A stretch of DNA of 64,000 nt, taken from positions 186,001 to 250,000 of the forward strand of contig NZ_JAHLDU010000005.1 in the NCBI RefSeq assembly GCF_018861905.1, read 5' to 3'. The notes under the pieces are model-generated. The model did not search any database. It saw nothing but the letters and a program-made list of their open reading frames with translations, and was not told the DNA's origin. Below, one piece after another: positions 25,770 through 34,392 of the stretch. Position 1 is the stretch's first letter; each line of letters starts with the position of its first letter. A program made the position numbers and the translations under genes. This DNA comes from Clostridium sp. DSM 17811 (GTDB lineage Bacteria > Bacillota > Clostridia > Clostridiales > Clostridiaceae).

Positions 25770-27704
25770 ATGGATTACAACAAAATAGCTAAAGAAATTT
25801 TAATGTATTTAGGTGGAGAAAACAATGTAGCAAGTGCTGCACATTGTGCTACAAGATTGAGATTGGTTCTAAATGATGACAAAAAGGCAAATATTAAAAA
25901 AATTGAGAAAATGGAAGCTGTTAAAGGTGTATTTAATAGTGGGGGTCAATTACAAATTATTATTGGTCAAGGAACAGTAAATAAAGTATATAATGCTTTT
26001 ATTGAAGGAACTAAAATAGGAGAGTCGAGTTTAAGTGATAATAAAAAAGCTGCAATGAAAAATATGAATCCTTTTGAGAGATTTGCAAGAATGTTATCAA
26101 GTATTTTTCTTCCAATAATACCAGCAATAGTTGCTAGTGGGCTTTTAATGGGGATTTTAGGAATGCTTCAAAATTTTCATTTGGTTGATTCTAAAAGTGG
26201 GATGTATATATTATTAAATATGTTTTCGAATGCCGCTTTTGTATTTTTACCTGTTTTAATTGCATTTAGCGCGGCTAAACAATTTGGAACTAATCCTTTT
26301 CTAGCAGCAACATTAGCAGGCATAATGATACATCCTGATCTCCAGAATGCTTGGACATTAGGAACGGGAATTAAAAATTCAATGGATTTTTATGGACTTC
26401 ATGTAAGTATGGTTGGTTATCAAGGCCAAGTGCTTCCAATACTAATTGCTGTTTGGGTTATGGGATATATAGAAAGAGGCTTAAGAAAAATAGTTCCAGA
26501 TATATTAGATATTTTATTAACACCATTCTTAACAGTATTGATTACAGGGTTTTTTACGTTTTTTATAATAGGACCAGCAGGGAGATTTCTAGGAGATGGA
26601 CTATCATTTGGTTTAGTAACGATATACAATACAGCAGGTGTTTTTGCTGGTATATTATTTGGAGGATTTTATTCATTTATAGTTATTACCGGGATACATC
26701 AAAGTTTCCAAGCTGTCGAGGCAGGGTTACTTGCTAACCCGAGTATTCATAGGGATTTTTTATTACCAATTTGGTCAATGGCTAATGTTGCACAAGGTGG
26801 AGCTGCTTTTGCAGTATATTTTATCACGAAAAATGCTAAAATGAAGTCAATAGCAGGCCCAGCATCATTGTCAGCGGTGCTTGGCATAACTGAACCGGCA
26901 ATTTTCGGAGTAAATTTGAGATACAGGAGGCCTTTTATTGCGGCAGCTATAGGCGGTGCTATAGGTGGTGGTTATGTAGTATTTACTAAAGTAGTAATGA
27001 CTGGCATGGGCGTAAGTGGAATACCGGGTACAACGATTGTGCCACCATCATCTATTTTGAATTATGTAATAGGTATGGTTATAGCTTTTGCAACAGCTTT
27101 TGTAGTTACTTCTGTCCTTGGAATAAAAGAAAAAGAAGAAGAAGAAGAAGAAGAAGAAGAAAAAGAAGAAGAAGAAAAAGAAGAGAAAGGTAATAATGAT
27201 AAGGATAATAAAGTTATTTTACTTTATAATGAAGTAAAAGCAAATACTGTTTCAAATTTAGTATCACCTGTAAATGGAAATGTCATATTACTTAAAGATG
27301 TTCCAGACAAAACTTTTTCTGATGAATTATTGGGAAAAGGAATAGGAGTAGATCCAGAAGATGGAATAGTAGTTTCACCAGTAGACGGAACTGTAGTATG
27401 TTTGTTTGAAACAAAGCATGCAATAGCAATTAAAACTAGTGATGGAATGGAAATACTAATTCATATAGGAATTGATACAGTCAAAATGAATGGGGAGGGT
27501 TTTAAGTCATTTATTAATTCTGGAGATGTGATTAAGAAGGGACAAAAACTAATGGAATTTGATTTGGATTTAGTGAAGGAAAAAGCTAAATCACCTATTG
27601 TATTACTTGTCATTACAAATTCTGACTCTATGAAGTTTGTTAATCAGTTAAAATCTGGTAAGATTAAACAAGGGGAAGAATTAATGCGAGTTGGAATTAA
27701 CTAA
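25770..27704 (+). CDS. scrA: PTS sucrose-type transporter subunit IIBCA
   Basis: 644 residues with GGAGGG before ATG 25770. IIB domain first (about 1-90) with the phospho-cysteine C26 in HCATRLRL; IIC membrane domain (about 105-450); then an unusual linker of about 30 residues made mostly of glutamate and lysine; then a glucose-type IIA domain (about 490-644) with H565 in LIHIGIDTV. It takes up and phosphorylates a sugar at the membrane. The GH32 hydrolase next door points to sucrose, giving sucrose 6-phosphate; trehalose or beta-glucoside specificity is less likely. Confidence 0.9.
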   Translation: MDYNKIAKEILMYLGGENNVASAAHCATRLRLVLNDDKKANIKKIEKMEAVKGVFNSGGQLQIIIGQGTVNKVYNAFIEGTKIGESSLSDNKKAAMKNMNPFERFARMLSSIFLPIIPAIVASGLLMGILGMLQNFHLVDSKSGMYILLNMFSNAAFVFLPVLIAFSAAKQFGTNPFLAATLAGIMIHPDLQNAWTLGTGIKNSMDFYGLHVSMVGYQGQVLPILIAVWVMGYIERGLRKIVPDILDILLTPFLTVLITGFFTFFIIGPAGRFLGDGLSFGLVTIYNTAGVFAGILFGGFYSFIVITGIHQSFQAVEAGLLANPSIHRDFLLPIWSMANVAQGGAAFAVYFITKNAKMKSIAGPASLSAVLGITEPAIFGVNLRYRRPFIAAAIGGAIGGGYVVFTKVVMTGMGVSGIPGTTIVPPSSILNYVIGMVIAFATAFVVTSVLGIKEKEEEEEEEEEKEEEEKEEKGNNDKDNKVILLYNEVKANTVSNLVSPVNGNVILLKDVPDKTFSDELLGKGIGVDPEDGIVVSPVDGTVVCLFETKHAIAIKTSDGMEILIHIGIDTVKMNGEGFKSFINSGDVIKKGQKLMEFDLDLVKEKAKSPIVLLVITNSDSMKFVNQLKSGKIKQGEELMRVGIN

Positions 27705-27705
27705 A

Positions 27706-27730
27706 AAAGAGAGGAAATCATTCTCTCTTT
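27706..27730 (+). terminator. Weak hairpin between PTS and hydrolase genes
   Basis: AAAGAGAG at 27706-27713 pairs with CTCTCTTT at 27723-27730, followed by a T-poor stretch. It may reduce expression of the hydrolase or act as an RNA processing or stability site rather than a full terminator. Confidence 0.4.
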
Positions 27731-27775
27731 CAAGTTTTAAAATAAAAAAATAAAATTTGAAATGGTTGTGATATT

Positions 27776-29188
27776 ATGAATGGAAATAATGATTACTATA
27801 GATTAAAATATCATTTAATGCCAAGTGTAGGTTTTTTGAATGACCCTAATGGATTTATTCATTTTAATAGTGAATATCATCTGTTTTATCAGTTTAATCC
27901 TTTGTATCCTAAAGATAAAATGGTTTATTGGGCTCATGTAAAAAGTTCGGATTTAGTTCATTGGAGTATGTTATCACCTGCACTTTGTCCAAGTGAGTGG
28001 TATGAAACTCATGGATGTTATTCTGGCTCGGCTGTAAATAATAATGGTAAATTAACTTTGATTTATACAGGAAATGTAAAAAATGAACTAGGGAAAAGAG
28101 AAACCTATCAGTGTATTGCACAAAGCATTGATTGCGAACACTTTGTTAAATATAAAAACAACCCTGTTATAAGCAATGTGCCTACTGGTTATACAACGCA
28201 TTTCAGAGATCCTAAAGTTTGGAAATATGATGGGCTATGGTATATGGCAATTGGAACCCAAACAGAGAAAGAAGAAGGAGTAGTACTTTTATATAGTTCA
28301 CAGGACTTACTAGCTTGGAATAAAATTGGAGAAGTTGCTGGTGCAAATACAAATGGATTGAATTATTTAGGCTATATGTGGGAATGTCCAAATTTATTTA
28401 ACTTAGATGGAAAAGATATATTACTTTTTTGTCCTCAGGGGGTAGAGCCTAAGGGTGACTTATATAATAATAGATATCAATGTGGATATTTGTTAGGTAA
28501 ATTAGATTATAAAACGGGGAAATTAGCCTATGGTGATTTTATTGAGTTAGATAGAGGTTTTGAATTTTATGCTCCTCAAGTTTCACGAGATGAAAAAGGA
28601 CGGTTACTCTTGGTTGGTTGGATGGGTATTCCAGAGGAAGAAGATAGCCCTACGGTAAAGAATAATTGGCTTCACTGTCTAACAATTGTTAGAGAACTTC
28701 ATCTTGAAAATAATAAAATCTATCAAATTCCAGTAGAAGAAATAAAATTACTTAGAACTAATGAAACTAGGTATGATAATGTATTAATAAATAATGAACA
28801 GATTAAATTGGATAATATTTATGGAGATTGTTTTGAACTGATTTGTGATTTTTCATGGGAAAATGTCTTGGAATTTGGGATTAAACTTAGATGTGATGAC
28901 AATGGAAATGAGAAAACATTGTTATACTATAATACAGAAGAGGAAAAAATAATATTGGACAGATGCAAAAGTGGATTAAGTAAAACGGGTGTGAGAAAGT
29001 GCAAAATAGAGAAGTGTAAAAAATTAAGCATACGTTTATTCATGGATAAATCATCTGTTGAAATATTCATAAATAAAGGCGAAGAAACTTTTTCATCTAG
29101 AATTTACCCTAAGAAGGAGAGCAAAAACATTTTCTTTTATGCAGAAGGAGGAATAGTAAACGTTAATATAGAACACTGGAATATTTAA
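27776..29188 (+). CDS. scrB: GH32 sucrose-6-phosphate hydrolase
   Basis: 470 residues. The ribosome binding site is weak (ATGGTTGTGA). A glycoside hydrolase family 32 enzyme: nucleophile D23 in LNDPNG, transition-state stabiliser in FRDPKVW, acid/base glutamate in WECPNLF, then a C-terminal beta-sandwich domain (about 320-470) with SSVEIFINKGEE. It would split the sucrose 6-phosphate delivered by the PTS into glucose 6-phosphate and fructose. Last gene of the RAT-controlled operon. Confidence 0.93.
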   Translation: MNGNNDYYRLKYHLMPSVGFLNDPNGFIHFNSEYHLFYQFNPLYPKDKMVYWAHVKSSDLVHWSMLSPALCPSEWYETHGCYSGSAVNNNGKLTLIYTGNVKNELGKRETYQCIAQSIDCEHFVKYKNNPVISNVPTGYTTHFRDPKVWKYDGLWYMAIGTQTEKEEGVVLLYSSQDLLAWNKIGEVAGANTNGLNYLGYMWECPNLFNLDGKDILLFCPQGVEPKGDLYNNRYQCGYLLGKLDYKTGKLAYGDFIELDRGFEFYAPQVSRDEKGRLLLVGWMGIPEEEDSPTVKNNWLHCLTIVRELHLENNKIYQIPVEEIKLLRTNETRYDNVLINNEQIKLDNIYGDCFELICDFSWENVLEFGIKLRCDDNGNEKTLLYYNTEEEKIILDRCKSGLSKTGVRKCKIEKCKKLSIRLFMDKSSVEIFINKGEETFSSRIYPKKESKNIFFYAEGGIVNVNIEHWNI

Positions 29189-29256
29189 CATTTATTGTGT
29201 ATATTGCAAACTGAAAACGAAATAAGTGTAGCAATAAAATGGAACATATATTATAG

Positions 29257-29296
29257 ATACAAAAAAGAATCTATTAATATAGGTTCTTTTTTGTAT
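29257..29296 (+). terminator. Terminator after the sucrose operon
   Basis: ATACAAAAAAGAA at 29257-29269 pairs with TTCTTTTTTGTAT at 29284-29296; inner CTA/TAG bases extend the stem. T-rich right arm. Confidence 0.75.
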
Positions 29297-29330
29297 AATA
29301 AATGAAAAAGGAAAAAAGTTGGAATTAAGG

Positions 29331-29359
29331 TTGCAATGTGTATTTCTTAGGTATACAAT
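29331..29359 (+). promoter_or_regulatory. Promoter of the acyl-CoA dehydrogenase fusion gene
   Basis: TTGCAA at 29331-29336, 17 bp spacer, TACAAT at 29354-29359. The -10 box is part of a GTATACAAT repeat, so a protein bound to the repeats would block RNA polymerase. Confidence 0.5.
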
Positions 29360-29382
29360 GAAAGTATACAATTTAGGTACAC
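29338..29382. promoter_or_regulatory. Four 13-bp phased GTATAC-type repeats (candidate Rrf2 operator)
   Basis: GTGTAT at 29338, GTATAC at 29351, GTATAC at 29364 and GTACAC at 29377: each start is exactly 13 bp after the last. The two inner units read GTATACAATGAAA and GTATACAATTTAG. A GTATA pair with the same 13-bp step lies before the Rrf2 gene at 32742-32759. Confidence 0.6.
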
Positions 29383-29444
29383 TTTAAGAAGACGTTTACG
29401 AATTTATATTTATTAAACAGATTAATTAAAGGGAGGTATTATAT

Positions 29445-31352
29445 ATGCTTTTTAAGACTAAGCAGCAACATGAAAATTTGAGGATTAAAATTAGAGAGTT
29501 TGCCCAGGAGGAAGTTAAACCTATTGCATTTATGTTAGATCAGGAAAACAAATTTCCGGGCGAGGTTATTAATAAGTTAGCAGATATGGGGATGATGGGA
29601 ATACCATATCCCAAAGAGTACGGTGGAGCAGGTCTTGACATAATAAGCTACGCAATTGCCGTTGAGGAATTATCAAGAGTTGATGGTGGGACAGGCGTAA
29701 TTTTATCAGCTCATACATCACTAGGTTCTTACCCAATTTCAGCTTATGGAACAGATGAGCAAAAACAAAAGTACTTGGTGCCACTCGCAAAGGGAGAAAA
29801 ACTTGGCGCATTCGGTCTTACCGAGGAAAATGCTGGTAGTGATGCTGGAGGTACTGAAACCACTGCAGTACTCGATGGTGATAATTATATTTTAAATGGT
29901 GAAAAAATCTTCATCACAAATGCTGGTAAGGCTGATATTTATATTGTATTTGCAATTACTACGCCGGACATAGGTATTCGAGGTATAAGTGCATTTATTG
30001 TGGAGAAGGATACAGAAGGTTTTACCTTCGGTAAGCATTACGATAAAATGGGTATTCGTTCATCTGTCACTGCTGAGCTAATATTCAATGACGTGAAGGT
30101 TCCGAGAGAAAATCTATTAGGCGCTGAAGGTAGTGGTTTTAAAATTGCTATGGCAACTTTGGATGGTGGCCGTATTGGTGTTGCAGCTCAGGCACTGGGC
30201 ATTGCACAAGGTGCTTATGAGAATGCTCTTGAGTATTCAAAGGAAAGAGTTCAATTTGGAAAACCTATATGTCAGCAACAAATTATATCTTTTAAGTTGG
30301 CAGATATGGCAACAAAACTTCGCGCAGCTAGATTACTTATTTACAGTGCAGCAGAGCTTAAGGAAAATCATGAGAACTACAGTATGGAAGCTGCTATGGC
30401 GAAACAATACGCTTCCGACGTTTGCCTTGAAATTGTGAATGATGCACTTCAAATATTTGGTGGAAGCGGCTATTTAAAGGGTATGGAAGTCGAAAGGTCT
30501 TACAGGGATGCTAAGATTTGTACAATATATGAAGGAACTAATGAGATCCAACGTGTCGTTATCGCTGCTCACATCATAGGTAAGATGCCAAAAAATGAGA
30601 ACCCAGGTAAAGCTACTAAGCGTGGACCTGCTACAGGTTATCGTAAAAAAATAATTTTTAGCGATGGAACTTCAAGTGAAAAAGTAAATGCACTTGTGGA
30701 AGCTCTTAAGGCAGATAAATATGATTTTACAGTTGGGATTCCAATGGACACTCCTATTACTAAGGCGGAAAGGGTAGTTAGTGTAGGTCTAGGTATTGGT
30801 GAAAAGAAAAATATGAAGCTTATAGAAGACTTGGCAGTTCAAGCCGGTGCAGCTATAGGATCTTCTCGTCCAGTAGCTGAAACCCTTAAATATTTACCAC
30901 TAAATCGTTATGTGGGTATGTCTGGTCAAAAATTTAAAGGAAATCTTTATATTGCTTGCGGTATTTCAGGTGCAGGTCAGCATTTGAAAGGTATAAAGGA
31001 TGCTAGTACAATTGTGGCTATAAATATTGATTCTAAAGCTAAAATTTTTAAAAATTCAGATTATGGTATTGTTGGTGATATAATGGAAATATTACCACTT
31101 CTAACTGCTGCTTTAGATAATGGAGAAGCAAAGAAAGATGCTCCACCAATGGTGAAGATGAAGTCAGCAGCTCCGAAGGAAGTTATTCCAACTTGGAAAC
31201 ATTATGTATGTAATGGATGCGGTTATGAATACGATCCTGGCGTAGGGGATGATGAAGGCGAAGTAGCTCCGGGTACTCTCTTTGAAAATATACCAAACGA
31301 ATGGACTTGCCCTGCTTGCGGTGAAGAAAAAGATATGTTTATAGAGGTTTAA
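29445..31352 (+). CDS. Acyl-CoA dehydrogenase / ETF-alpha FAD domain / rubredoxin fusion
   Basis: 635 residues with GGGAGGT before ATG 29445. Residues 1-380 are a full acyl-CoA dehydrogenase, closest in look to short-chain (butyryl-CoA) types, with FGLTEENAGSD and catalytic E363 in IYEGTNEIQR. Residues 402-556 match the FAD-binding C-terminal half of electron-transfer flavoprotein alpha (GAAIGSSRPVAE, YVGMSGQ, LYIACGISGAGQH). Residues 585-635 are a rubredoxin with C589, C592, C622 and C625. The protein could oxidise an acyl-CoA and pass electrons flavin to flavin to rubredoxin within one chain. Rubredoxin is the usual donor to flavodiiron proteins, and one is encoded next, 56 bases on. It lacks ETF-beta and the N-terminal half of ETF-alpha. 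Confidence 0.92.
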   Translation: MLFKTKQQHENLRIKIREFAQEEVKPIAFMLDQENKFPGEVINKLADMGMMGIPYPKEYGGAGLDIISYAIAVEELSRVDGGTGVILSAHTSLGSYPISAYGTDEQKQKYLVPLAKGEKLGAFGLTEENAGSDAGGTETTAVLDGDNYILNGEKIFITNAGKADIYIVFAITTPDIGIRGISAFIVEKDTEGFTFGKHYDKMGIRSSVTAELIFNDVKVPRENLLGAEGSGFKIAMATLDGGRIGVAAQALGIAQGAYENALEYSKERVQFGKPICQQQIISFKLADMATKLRAARLLIYSAAELKENHENYSMEAAMAKQYASDVCLEIVNDALQIFGGSGYLKGMEVERSYRDAKICTIYEGTNEIQRVVIAAHIIGKMPKNENPGKATKRGPATGYRKKIIFSDGTSSEKVNALVEALKADKYDFTVGIPMDTPITKAERVVSVGLGIGEKKNMKLIEDLAVQAGAAIGSSRPVAETLKYLPLNRYVGMSGQKFKGNLYIACGISGAGQHLKGIKDASTIVAINIDSKAKIFKNSDYGIVGDIMEILPLLTAALDNGEAKKDAPPMVKMKSAAPKEVIPTWKHYVCNGCGYEYDPGVGDDEGEVAPGTLFENIPNEWTCPACGEEKDMFIEV

Positions 31353-31408
31353 TTTTTATAATAATTAAATATAATAATATGTTTTTAGTGTAAAGGAGGA
31401 TTATATAT

Positions 31409-32608
31409 ATGTATTGTGTTAGAAATATAACTGAGGATCTTTATTGGGTTGGTGGAAGCGATCGTCGTCTTGCCCTTTTTGAAAACATTCATCCTATTCC
31501 AAGGGGTGTTTCCTATAATTCTTATCTACTAATAGACAAGAAGACAGTACTTTTTGATACAGTTGACTGGTCAATTTGCCGTCAGTTCATTGAAAATATT
31601 CAATCAGTTTTAAAAGGTAAATCTTTAGATTATTTGGTAATTAACCATATGGAGCCGGATCATGCAGCGTGCATTGAAGAGATTATTCTTCGTTATCCGA
31701 ATGTAAAGATTGTATGTAACCATAAAGCTTTCTTGTTCATGCATCAGTTCGGTTTCCATATCGATGAAAACGTAATAGAAGTTAAAGAGGGCGATACAAT
31801 GTCCTTTGGAAAACATGTAGTTACATTTGTGGCTGCTCCAATGGTACATTGGCCAGAAGCTATGGTGACATTTGATACTACAAATGGTGTATTATTTTCA
31901 GCAGATGCTTTTGGTTCTTTCGGCTCCTTAGATGGCCAGTTGTTTAATGATGAAGTTAACTTTGACCGTGATTGGATTGACGATGCCAGAAGGTATTATA
32001 CAAACATTGTAGGCAAGTATGGCCCTCATGTTCAGGACCTTTTAAGGAAGGCTGGAACTATCGACATCAAGATTATCTGTCCACTACATGGACCGGTATG
32101 GCGTAATGATTTGGGATACTTTTTAGGTAAGTACGACAAGTGGAGCAGATACGCACCTGAGGAAAAAGGTGTAATGATTGTTTATGGAACAATGTACGGA
32201 AATACTGAGGCTGCTGCTAGTGATTTAGCAACAAGGCTCGTGGAAAAGGGAATGACAAATGTCGTGATGTACGACGTTTCTAAAACTCATGTCTCATATT
32301 TGATTTCTGAGACATTCAAATATAGTAATGTGGTTCTTGCCTCTGTAACATACAACCTTAAGATATATCCACCAATGCTTGCTTATATAATGGATATGAA
32401 AGCATTAAATGTTCAAAAACGTAATTTTACTCTTATAGAAAATGGTTCATGGGCTCCTCAATCTGGTAAGCTGATGCGTGAACTTTTGGGTGAGATGAAA
32501 GAAATAACTATTTTAGACAATGAAATCTCATTAAACTCCAGTATGAAAGAGGACGATGTGGATTCAATGGATGCAATTGCTGAAAGTATCATCGAGTCAA
32601 TGAAGTAA
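31409..32608 (+). CDS. fprA: Flavodiiron protein (A-type flavoprotein, FprA)
   Basis: 399 residues with AAAGGAGG before ATG 31409. The N-terminal metallo-beta-lactamase domain has the complete diiron ligand set H80, E82, D84 (HMEPDH), H147, D166 and H227. The C-terminal flavodoxin domain (from about 253) begins IVYGTMYGNTEAA. The family reduces oxygen to water or nitric oxide to nitrous oxide, using electrons from rubredoxin. The only nearby rubredoxin is the C-terminal domain of the preceding fusion, which is its likely donor. No rubredoxin is fused to this protein itself. Confidence 0.95.
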   Translation: MYCVRNITEDLYWVGGSDRRLALFENIHPIPRGVSYNSYLLIDKKTVLFDTVDWSICRQFIENIQSVLKGKSLDYLVINHMEPDHAACIEEIILRYPNVKIVCNHKAFLFMHQFGFHIDENVIEVKEGDTMSFGKHVVTFVAAPMVHWPEAMVTFDTTNGVLFSADAFGSFGSLDGQLFNDEVNFDRDWIDDARRYYTNIVGKYGPHVQDLLRKAGTIDIKIICPLHGPVWRNDLGYFLGKYDKWSRYAPEEKGVMIVYGTMYGNTEAAASDLATRLVEKGMTNVVMYDVSKTHVSYLISETFKYSNVVLASVTYNLKIYPPMLAYIMDMKALNVQKRNFTLIENGSWAPQSGKLMRELLGEMKEITILDNEISLNSSMKEDDVDSMDAIAESIIESMK

Positions 32609-32629
32609 TTTTAGGAAAATATAAATTTG

Positions 32630-32668
32630 GGACCTGCTCATGAATAAAACTCGTGAGTAGGTCCATTT
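32630..32668 (+). terminator. Terminator after the flavodiiron gene
   Basis: GGACCT at 32630-32635 pairs with AGGTCC at 32659-32664, extended by CTCA / TGAG; ATTTT follows. Confidence 0.75.
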
Positions 32669-32707
32669 TGATTTTAATGTTAATATTAAACATTTATTAC
32701 CTTTTTG

Positions 32708-32736
32708 TTGACAAAATACAGTAAATATCTTAAAGT
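32708..32736 (+). promoter_or_regulatory. Promoter of the Rrf2 gene
   Basis: TTGACA at 32708-32713, 17 bp spacer, TAAAGT at 32731-32736. Confidence 0.5.
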
Positions 32737-32741
32737 ATAAA

Positions 32742-32759
32742 GTATACCAAATGAGTATA
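32742..32759. promoter_or_regulatory. Phased GTATA pair (candidate Rrf2 autoregulatory operator)
   Basis: GTATAC at 32742 and GTATA at 32755 are 13 bp apart and cover the expected transcription start of the rrf2 gene. A further GTATA lies at 32735. Same step and core as the repeats at 29338-29382. Confidence 0.55.
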
Positions 32760-32775
32760 GTTAGGGAGATATATT

Positions 32776-33189
32776 ATGAAAATAACACAAGAAGCAGATT
32801 ACGGTCTTAGGGTAGTAATTTATTTATGTAAATTAGGTTATGGCGAAAAGGTAGAATCAAAAGTAATTTCAGAAAAAGAGAGAATACCGCTAAGATTTCT
32901 CTTAAAGCTTTTAAGGAAGCTAATACAAGCAGATATTATAAAATCTTATAGGGGAGTAAAGGGAGGATATGCTATAAATAAATTGCCAGAGGAAATAAAC
33001 TTAAGAGATGTTATTGAAGCAATAGATGGTCCTATATGTGTTAATAGGTGTGTAATTGAACCAAGTTTTTGTAATTTGAATATAAGTGGGGTATGCATTG
33101 TGCATAGAGCAATGACAAAAGTACAAAAAAGTTTAAATGCAGAACTAGAAAGTATAAATTTTAAGCAGCTAGTAGATGGAGATATCTAA
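32776..33189 (+). CDS. Rrf2-family Fe-S cluster transcriptional regulator
   Basis: 137 residues with AGGGAG before ATG 32776. Winged helix with the Rrf2 start MKITQEADYGLRVVIYL and the wing YRGVKGGYAINK. Cluster cysteines C88, C92, C99 and C107 follow, as in IscR, NsrR and related sensors of Fe-S status, nitric oxide or oxygen. It follows the flavodiiron operon, and phased GTATAC repeats occur before both units, so it probably controls that operon and itself. Which signal it reads cannot be told from sequence. Confidence 0.9.
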   Translation: MKITQEADYGLRVVIYLCKLGYGEKVESKVISEKERIPLRFLLKLLRKLIQADIIKSYRGVKGGYAINKLPEEINLRDVIEAIDGPICVNRCVIEPSFCNLNISGVCIVHRAMTKVQKSLNAELESINFKQLVDGDI

Positions 33190-33197
33190 ACAAATAA

Positions 33198-33234
33198 AAT
33201 AATTTAGTAAACTAGTTTACTAAATTATTTTTTT
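33198..33234 (+). terminator. Palindromic terminator, possibly also a LacI operator
   Basis: Perfect inverted repeat with 15-bp arms (33198-33212 and 33215-33229) around TA, followed by a T run to 33234. The core GTAAACTAGTTTAC also looks like a LacI-family operator, and the lacI-type gene starts about 50 bases on. Confidence 0.7.
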
Positions 33235-33285
33235 ATGTTAATATAATAATATAGGAATATAAATTATTTAAATATGGGGTTAGAT

Positions 33286-34287
33286 ATGACGCATTCAGGT
33301 AAGATTACGATTAGAGAAATTGCAAATTTAGCAGGTACTTCTAAAACGACTGTTTCTTTTTATTTAAATGGTAAAACTGAGAAAATGTCTGAAAAAACAA
33401 GACAAAAAATAGCAGAGGTAATAAAAGAAACAAATTATAAACCTAGTATTGCTGCTAGAAGTCTAAATTCAAAAAGTACCAAGTTGCTTGGGATAATGAT
33501 TGGAGATATTACTAATACATTTTCAAACCAAATTGTTAAAGGAATTGAAGATATAGCAAGTAAAAAAGGTTATCAACTTATTGTAGCAAATAGTAATTAT
33601 GATTATTCTAGGGAAGAAAATCTTATAGGTAGAATGTTATCTATGGGTGTTGATGGGTTTATTGTACAACCTACAATTCAATTTAAGGAAATTTCTAAAA
33701 AAGCAAAAAAACCAATGGTTTTTTTTGATAGTAATGTATACGATTATAAAACAAAATGGGTAAAAACAAATAATTATGATGCTACTTATGAAGCTACTGT
33801 TGTTTGTATAAATAAAGGGTATAAAAAATTCATTCTAATAACAGCTGATCCTAGTTTGTTAAGCACTCGCATTGAAAGAACTTCTGGTTATATTGATGCT
33901 TTATTAGATAATGATTTAGCTTATGAAAAATTAATTGTTGAAGATAATGATGAAAAGAATCCTAAAAAGATATTAGATTTCCTTGTTAAACATATTAATA
34001 AAAAAGAAAAACAATTAATTTTTGTTCCTAACTGTTGGGCTTTACCAATGGTATTTATTGCACTAAAAGATTATTATTTTTTAATGCCTGATTTAGGTCT
34101 TATGGGATTTGATAATACTGAGTGGACTAATTTTGCAACGCCTAGCATAACAACTATTGTGCAACCTGCTTTTAAGGAAGGACAACAAGCAGCAAACATT
34201 TTAATAGACCAAATTGAAAGTAAAAATGATGAAAATGGTCAACAAGTATTAGAGTGTATTGTAAATTGGAATGAATCTACTTTGTAA
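33286..34287 (+). CDS. LacI-family transcriptional regulator
   Basis: 333 residues from ATG 33286, with GGGG at 33276-33279; the in-frame ATG 33274 would leave no usable ribosome binding site. Helix-turn-helix with hinge: TIREIANLAGTSKTTVSFYLNG ... YKPSIAARSLNSKSTKLLG, split here by a helix. The periplasmic-binding-like sugar-sensing core follows (GIEDIASKKGYQLIVANSNYD, MGVDGFIVQP, GLMGFDNTEW). It precedes a dehydrogenase and an isomerase, both likely targets. Related regulators respond to ketogluconate or uronate breakdown products. Confidence 0.9.
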   Translation: MTHSGKITIREIANLAGTSKTTVSFYLNGKTEKMSEKTRQKIAEVIKETNYKPSIAARSLNSKSTKLLGIMIGDITNTFSNQIVKGIEDIASKKGYQLIVANSNYDYSREENLIGRMLSMGVDGFIVQPTIQFKEISKKAKKPMVFFDSNVYDYKTKWVKTNNYDATYEATVVCINKGYKKFILITADPSLLSTRIERTSGYIDALLDNDLAYEKLIVEDNDEKNPKKILDFLVKHINKKEKQLIFVPNCWALPMVFIALKDYYFLMPDLGLMGFDNTEWTNFATPSITTIVQPAFKEGQQAANILIDQIESKNDENGQQVLECIVNWNESTL

Positions 34288-34392
34288 GGTGTTAATGGTA
34301 CGTTAAAATAATTGAAAATTTTAAAGAAACATATAAATAATATATATTTCTTTAACATATATAAATATTATAAATTCGAGGAGGAATATTTC

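Noticed and set aside
29257-29296. Hairpin before the acyl-CoA dehydrogenase fusion as a riboswitch
   Set aside because: It is a simple A/T-rich terminator for the sucrose operon and lies upstream of the fusion promoter.
30640-31110. ETF-alpha region as a separate gene or a frameshift artefact
   Set aside because: The frame is continuous through all three domains with no internal ribosome binding site, so a true fusion is the simpler reading.
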